Source: Chitinophagaceae bacterium
Lineage (GTDB): Bacteria; Bacteroidota; Bacteroidia; Chitinophagales; Chitinophagaceae
Length of the DNA stretch: 7,564 nucleotides
NCBI GenBank assembly: GCA_016787105.1
Contig: JAEUVI010000522.1
Span: 1-7,564 of the forward strand
Direction of reading: 5' to 3'
The notes beneath the pieces are model-generated. The model ran no database searches. It saw only the letters and a program-made list of their open reading frames with translations, and had not been told where the DNA came from. Below, in pieces: positions 5,906-7,564 of the stretch. Made by a program: the position numbers and the translations under genes. The first letter of the stretch is position 1, and every line of letters begins with the position of its first letter.

Positions 5906-6973
5906 TTATCCTTGAGTGCTGTTCTGAGTACTATTTAAAAAGATTGTTTGTGTCGGGAAAGCAAACTCAATATCCATTTCTTGCAGCCGTTCAATGATAT
6001 TCATACATATTTTCTCCTGGGTGTTCATATAAAATGCATAGTCAGGGGAGCTTATGTAATAAACTATCTCATAATTAATGCTGAAGTCACCAAATGATTT
6101 AAAATTGGCCCTGTCGTATGAAACCTCTGGTTCCACTTCAATAATCTCTTTTACAATTCCAGGAATCGCTCTCAATTTTTCCGTTGGAGTGCTATATACA
6201 ACACCAATACTAAATACAACTCTTCTTTTCTGCAGTCGTTTAAAATTTTGAATAACCGATTTTACCATTTCAGTATTTGGAAAAATCAACTGTTGGCCAT
6301 CAAGGCTGCGGACATGGGAGGTTTTAATACCTATTTTTTCAACTACACCACTGAAACCATCAGTGATAATAAAATCCCCTATTTCAAAAGGCTTATCAAA
6401 AAAGATAACGATATAACTGAATAAATCTGTAAGAATACTTTGAGCAGCAAGTGCAATTGCAATTCCACCTACACCCAGGCCTGCAATGATTGTGGTTACA
6501 TTATAACCGAGGTTATCAATCAGCATCACAAAACCGGATACCCAAACTATGGCTTTTACAACTGATAACATGCCTTGCACCTGTAGTATTCTCTGCTCCG
6601 ATTCATTTCTTGCCTTCATCCCCATTACAATAAGATGCTGTATAACAAAGTTAACAAGCCTGACAGCATAGTAAGTCGTTACCAGCAATGCTGCTACAAC
6701 AAGTGTCTTATCTACTCTTTCAGAAAGTTGAAGCTGCCTGATAATTGCATAGTTGATTGCAAGATAAATATATGGGCTTACGAATTTATCAGCAGCTTCT
6801 ATAATGAGATCATCAAGATTAGTTTTTGTCTTTGATGTAAGTTTTAATAATAATTTTATTAAAACACGTTTACCCAGTTTCCATGCTATCCATGTAAGAA
6901 TAATACCACCTAAGACTAAGAAATATGCAAATAATGTATTACCCCAAAAAACCTGGTTCATAATGTCATTCAT
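5906..6973 (-). CDS. MscS-family small-conductance mechanosensitive channel
   Basis: This 355-residue inner-membrane channel is expected to open under membrane tension and release solutes on hypo-osmotic shock. Hydrophobic segments lie at about 12-31, 66-80, 89-116 and 136-153. They are followed by the pore-lining helix characteristic of the family at about 157-192, where GLGVGGIAIALAAQ carries the Gly/Ala packing pattern. The cytoplasmic beta domain starts at FFDKPFEIGDFI (191-202), with SLDGQQLIFPNTEM at 223-236, then the alpha/beta domain (about 250-345). At 355 residues it is longer than E. coli MscS (286) because of additional N-terminal membrane sequence, which is common in the family. 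An alternative start at Met5 (6961) is possible. A TATGAT box on the minus strand at 7008-7003 might be a -10 element, but no clear -35 is seen. The gene is convergent with the DUF3606 gene. Confidence 0.93.
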   Translation of the reverse strand: MNDIMNQVFWGNTLFAYFLVLGGIILTWIAWKLGKRVLIKLLLKLTSKTKTNLDDLIIEAADKFVSPYIYLAINYAIIRQLQLSERVDKTLVVAALLVTTYYAVRLVNFVIQHLIVMGMKARNESEQRILQVQGMLSVVKAIVWVSGFVMLIDNLGYNVTTIIAGLGVGGIAIALAAQSILTDLFSYIVIFFDKPFEIGDFIITDGFSGVVEKIGIKTSHVRSLDGQQLIFPNTEMVKSVIQNFKRLQKRRVVFSIGVVYSTPTEKLRAIPGIVKEIIEVEPEVSYDRANFKSFGDFSINYEIVYYISSPDYAFYMNTQEKICMNIIERLQEMDIEFAFPTQTIFLNSTQNSTQG

Positions 6974-7294
6974 AATACAAAGGTTTTAATTGTTCGTTTT
7001 CAATCATAGGATAAGGATGTTAACAAACCGAACGATATAAATATGAAATTCACAGGATTTCAAAACCCATGCTACCGTGCAAGTAACAAACGAGTCAGCA
7101 TATAGCATTATAGATTTCAAATTTTAACCACATTCTAATTTTACTTTGCTGAATGGTTGATTTGAAACTGACAGCTAACTACTTCGGCCTGTTCAGCAGT
7201 AATACCTGATAGGATGATAATTAATTTTACAAGCAGGATCGTTCAATTTTCAAACCGATGCTGCAAGTGATGCGTTTAAATCAGCTTATACTTT

Positions 7295-7319
7295 ATAAAT
7301 GTTATAGGTAAACATTTAT
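7295..7319. repeat. AT-rich 9-bp inverted repeat
   Basis: ATAAATGTT (7295-7303) and AACATTTAT (7311-7319) form a perfect 9-bp stem with the 7-nt loop ATAGGTA. It lies 14 nt beyond the neighbouring terminator candidate. It may be a second terminator hairpin for the gene entering from the right, or an operator-like palindrome. Only one G-C pair supports each arm. Confidence 0.35.
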
Positions 7320-7332
7320 CAAATAAAAGAAC

Positions 7333-7356
7333 AAAAAATTCAGGTTGGAATTTTTT
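7333..7356 (-). terminator. Candidate terminator of the gene entering from the right
   Basis: AAAAAATTC (7333-7341) pairs perfectly with GAATTTTTT (7348-7356) around a 6-nt loop, 29 nt past the stop of the minus-strand partial gene. The 3' arm ends in a T-run on either strand. The stem is weak, with a single G-C pair, so it is a moderate candidate. Confidence 0.45.
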
Positions 7357-7385
7357 TTCAGGCACTTTTATGTCTTACATACTTT

Positions 7386-7564
7386 TTATTCAAATTTCTG
7401 AGCTTCTTCCTGGCTGGCATATTCCTCTTCAGGCAATGGCAATAATTTAATAATAGATTGCTGCAAGGAAATGGTTGAAGAAGAAGAATACAAGCCTATA
7501 TCTCCATAGGAATAAGTATAATCCATGAGTGTAAGAATAACAATGTCATCAATTGATAATTCGA
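7386..7564 (-). CDS. Unrecognised protein, C-terminal 58 residues only
   Basis: A minus-strand frame is open from the right edge (first full codon 7562-7560) to TAA at 7388-7386. It reads ELSIDDIVILTLMDYTYSYG, continues through a Ser-rich SSSST stretch and a helix-like ISLQQSIIKLLPLP, and ends in an acidic tail EEEYASQEEAQKFE. No signal peptide or membrane segment is visible in this part. I do not recognise the family. The amino acid content looks like real coding sequence, the other two minus-strand frames contain stops, and a plausible terminator follows, all of which support a true gene end. An internal ATG (Met13 of the visible part) would give a 46-residue protein, but the frame is open upstream of it, so a longer protein is more likely. 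Confidence 0.55.
   Translation of the reverse strand, partial: ELSIDDIVILTLMDYTYSYGDIGLYSSSSTISLQQSIIKLLPLPEEEYASQEEAQKFE

Larger units (their letters stand above)
6974..7385. other. Non-coding gap upstream of the channel gene
   Basis: No convincing gene is seen on either strand over 412 bp. The left part should hold the channel promoter. The motif TTTCAAA occurs at 7058-7064, 7115-7121 and 7248-7254, and inverted at 7161-7167. The copies at 7115 and 7160 form an 8-bp inverted repeat, TTTCAAAT/ATTTGAAA. In AT-rich DNA these may be chance. The right part holds two hairpins listed separately, probably ending the gene that enters from the right. Confidence 0.55.

Noticed and set aside
6635..6989. 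Two plus-strand frames opposite the mscS gene
   Set aside because: They are antisense shadows of the conserved channel gene and have no recognisable domain.
7056..7254. Scattered TTTCAAA copies as a CRISPR-like or iteron array
   Set aside because: The spacing is irregular (57, 46 and 87 bp), the orientation is mixed and the core is only 7 bp. It fits neither a CRISPR array nor iterons.

Overview
The window looks like chromosomal DNA of an AT-rich member of the Bacteroidota, and my best guess is the Chitinophagaceae/Sphingobacteriales side of the phylum. This rests on general resemblance: AT-rich coding sequence, few clear Shine-Dalgarno sites, a tRNA without encoded CCA, a CusR/PhoB-like regulator with a HAMP histidine kinase of common Bacteroidota type, and an exported TPR protein of the kind abundant in that group. 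No database search was possible. I see no mobile element, CRISPR array or rRNA.

Layout, left to right. (1) The 3' end of a marC-family membrane protein gene (+), then tRNA-Arg(CCG) (+). (2) A two-component system on the minus strand: an OmpR/PhoB-type response regulator, 2 nt upstream of a HAMP sensor histidine kinase. The kinase frame does not stop after its catalytic domain. It runs antisense through the whole tRNA gene and ends at 236. (3) A 116-bp divergent intergenic region holding four tandem 11-bp repeats, each with TAAT in the same place, which is the usual architecture of an OmpR/PhoB-family operator. (4) A plus-strand pair 14 nt apart: a tandem-domain universal stress protein and a secreted TPR protein. 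(5) A 348-bp gap with two inverted repeats, then a small DUF3606-type protein. (6) A perfect 17-bp hairpin that probably ends transcription in both directions. (7) A minus-strand MscS-type mechanosensitive channel gene. (8) A 412-bp gap with two AT-rich hairpins, then the 3' end of an unrecognised minus-strand gene leaving the window.

The genes suggest a stress-response neighbourhood. The two-component system lies divergent from the stress-protein/TPR pair, and the repeats between them could bind the regulator and control both units. The small DUF3606 protein and the channel fit a general or osmotic stress theme, but sharing a regulon is inference. The two most unusual observations are the four-repeat putative operator and the kinase frame running antisense across an essential tRNA gene.
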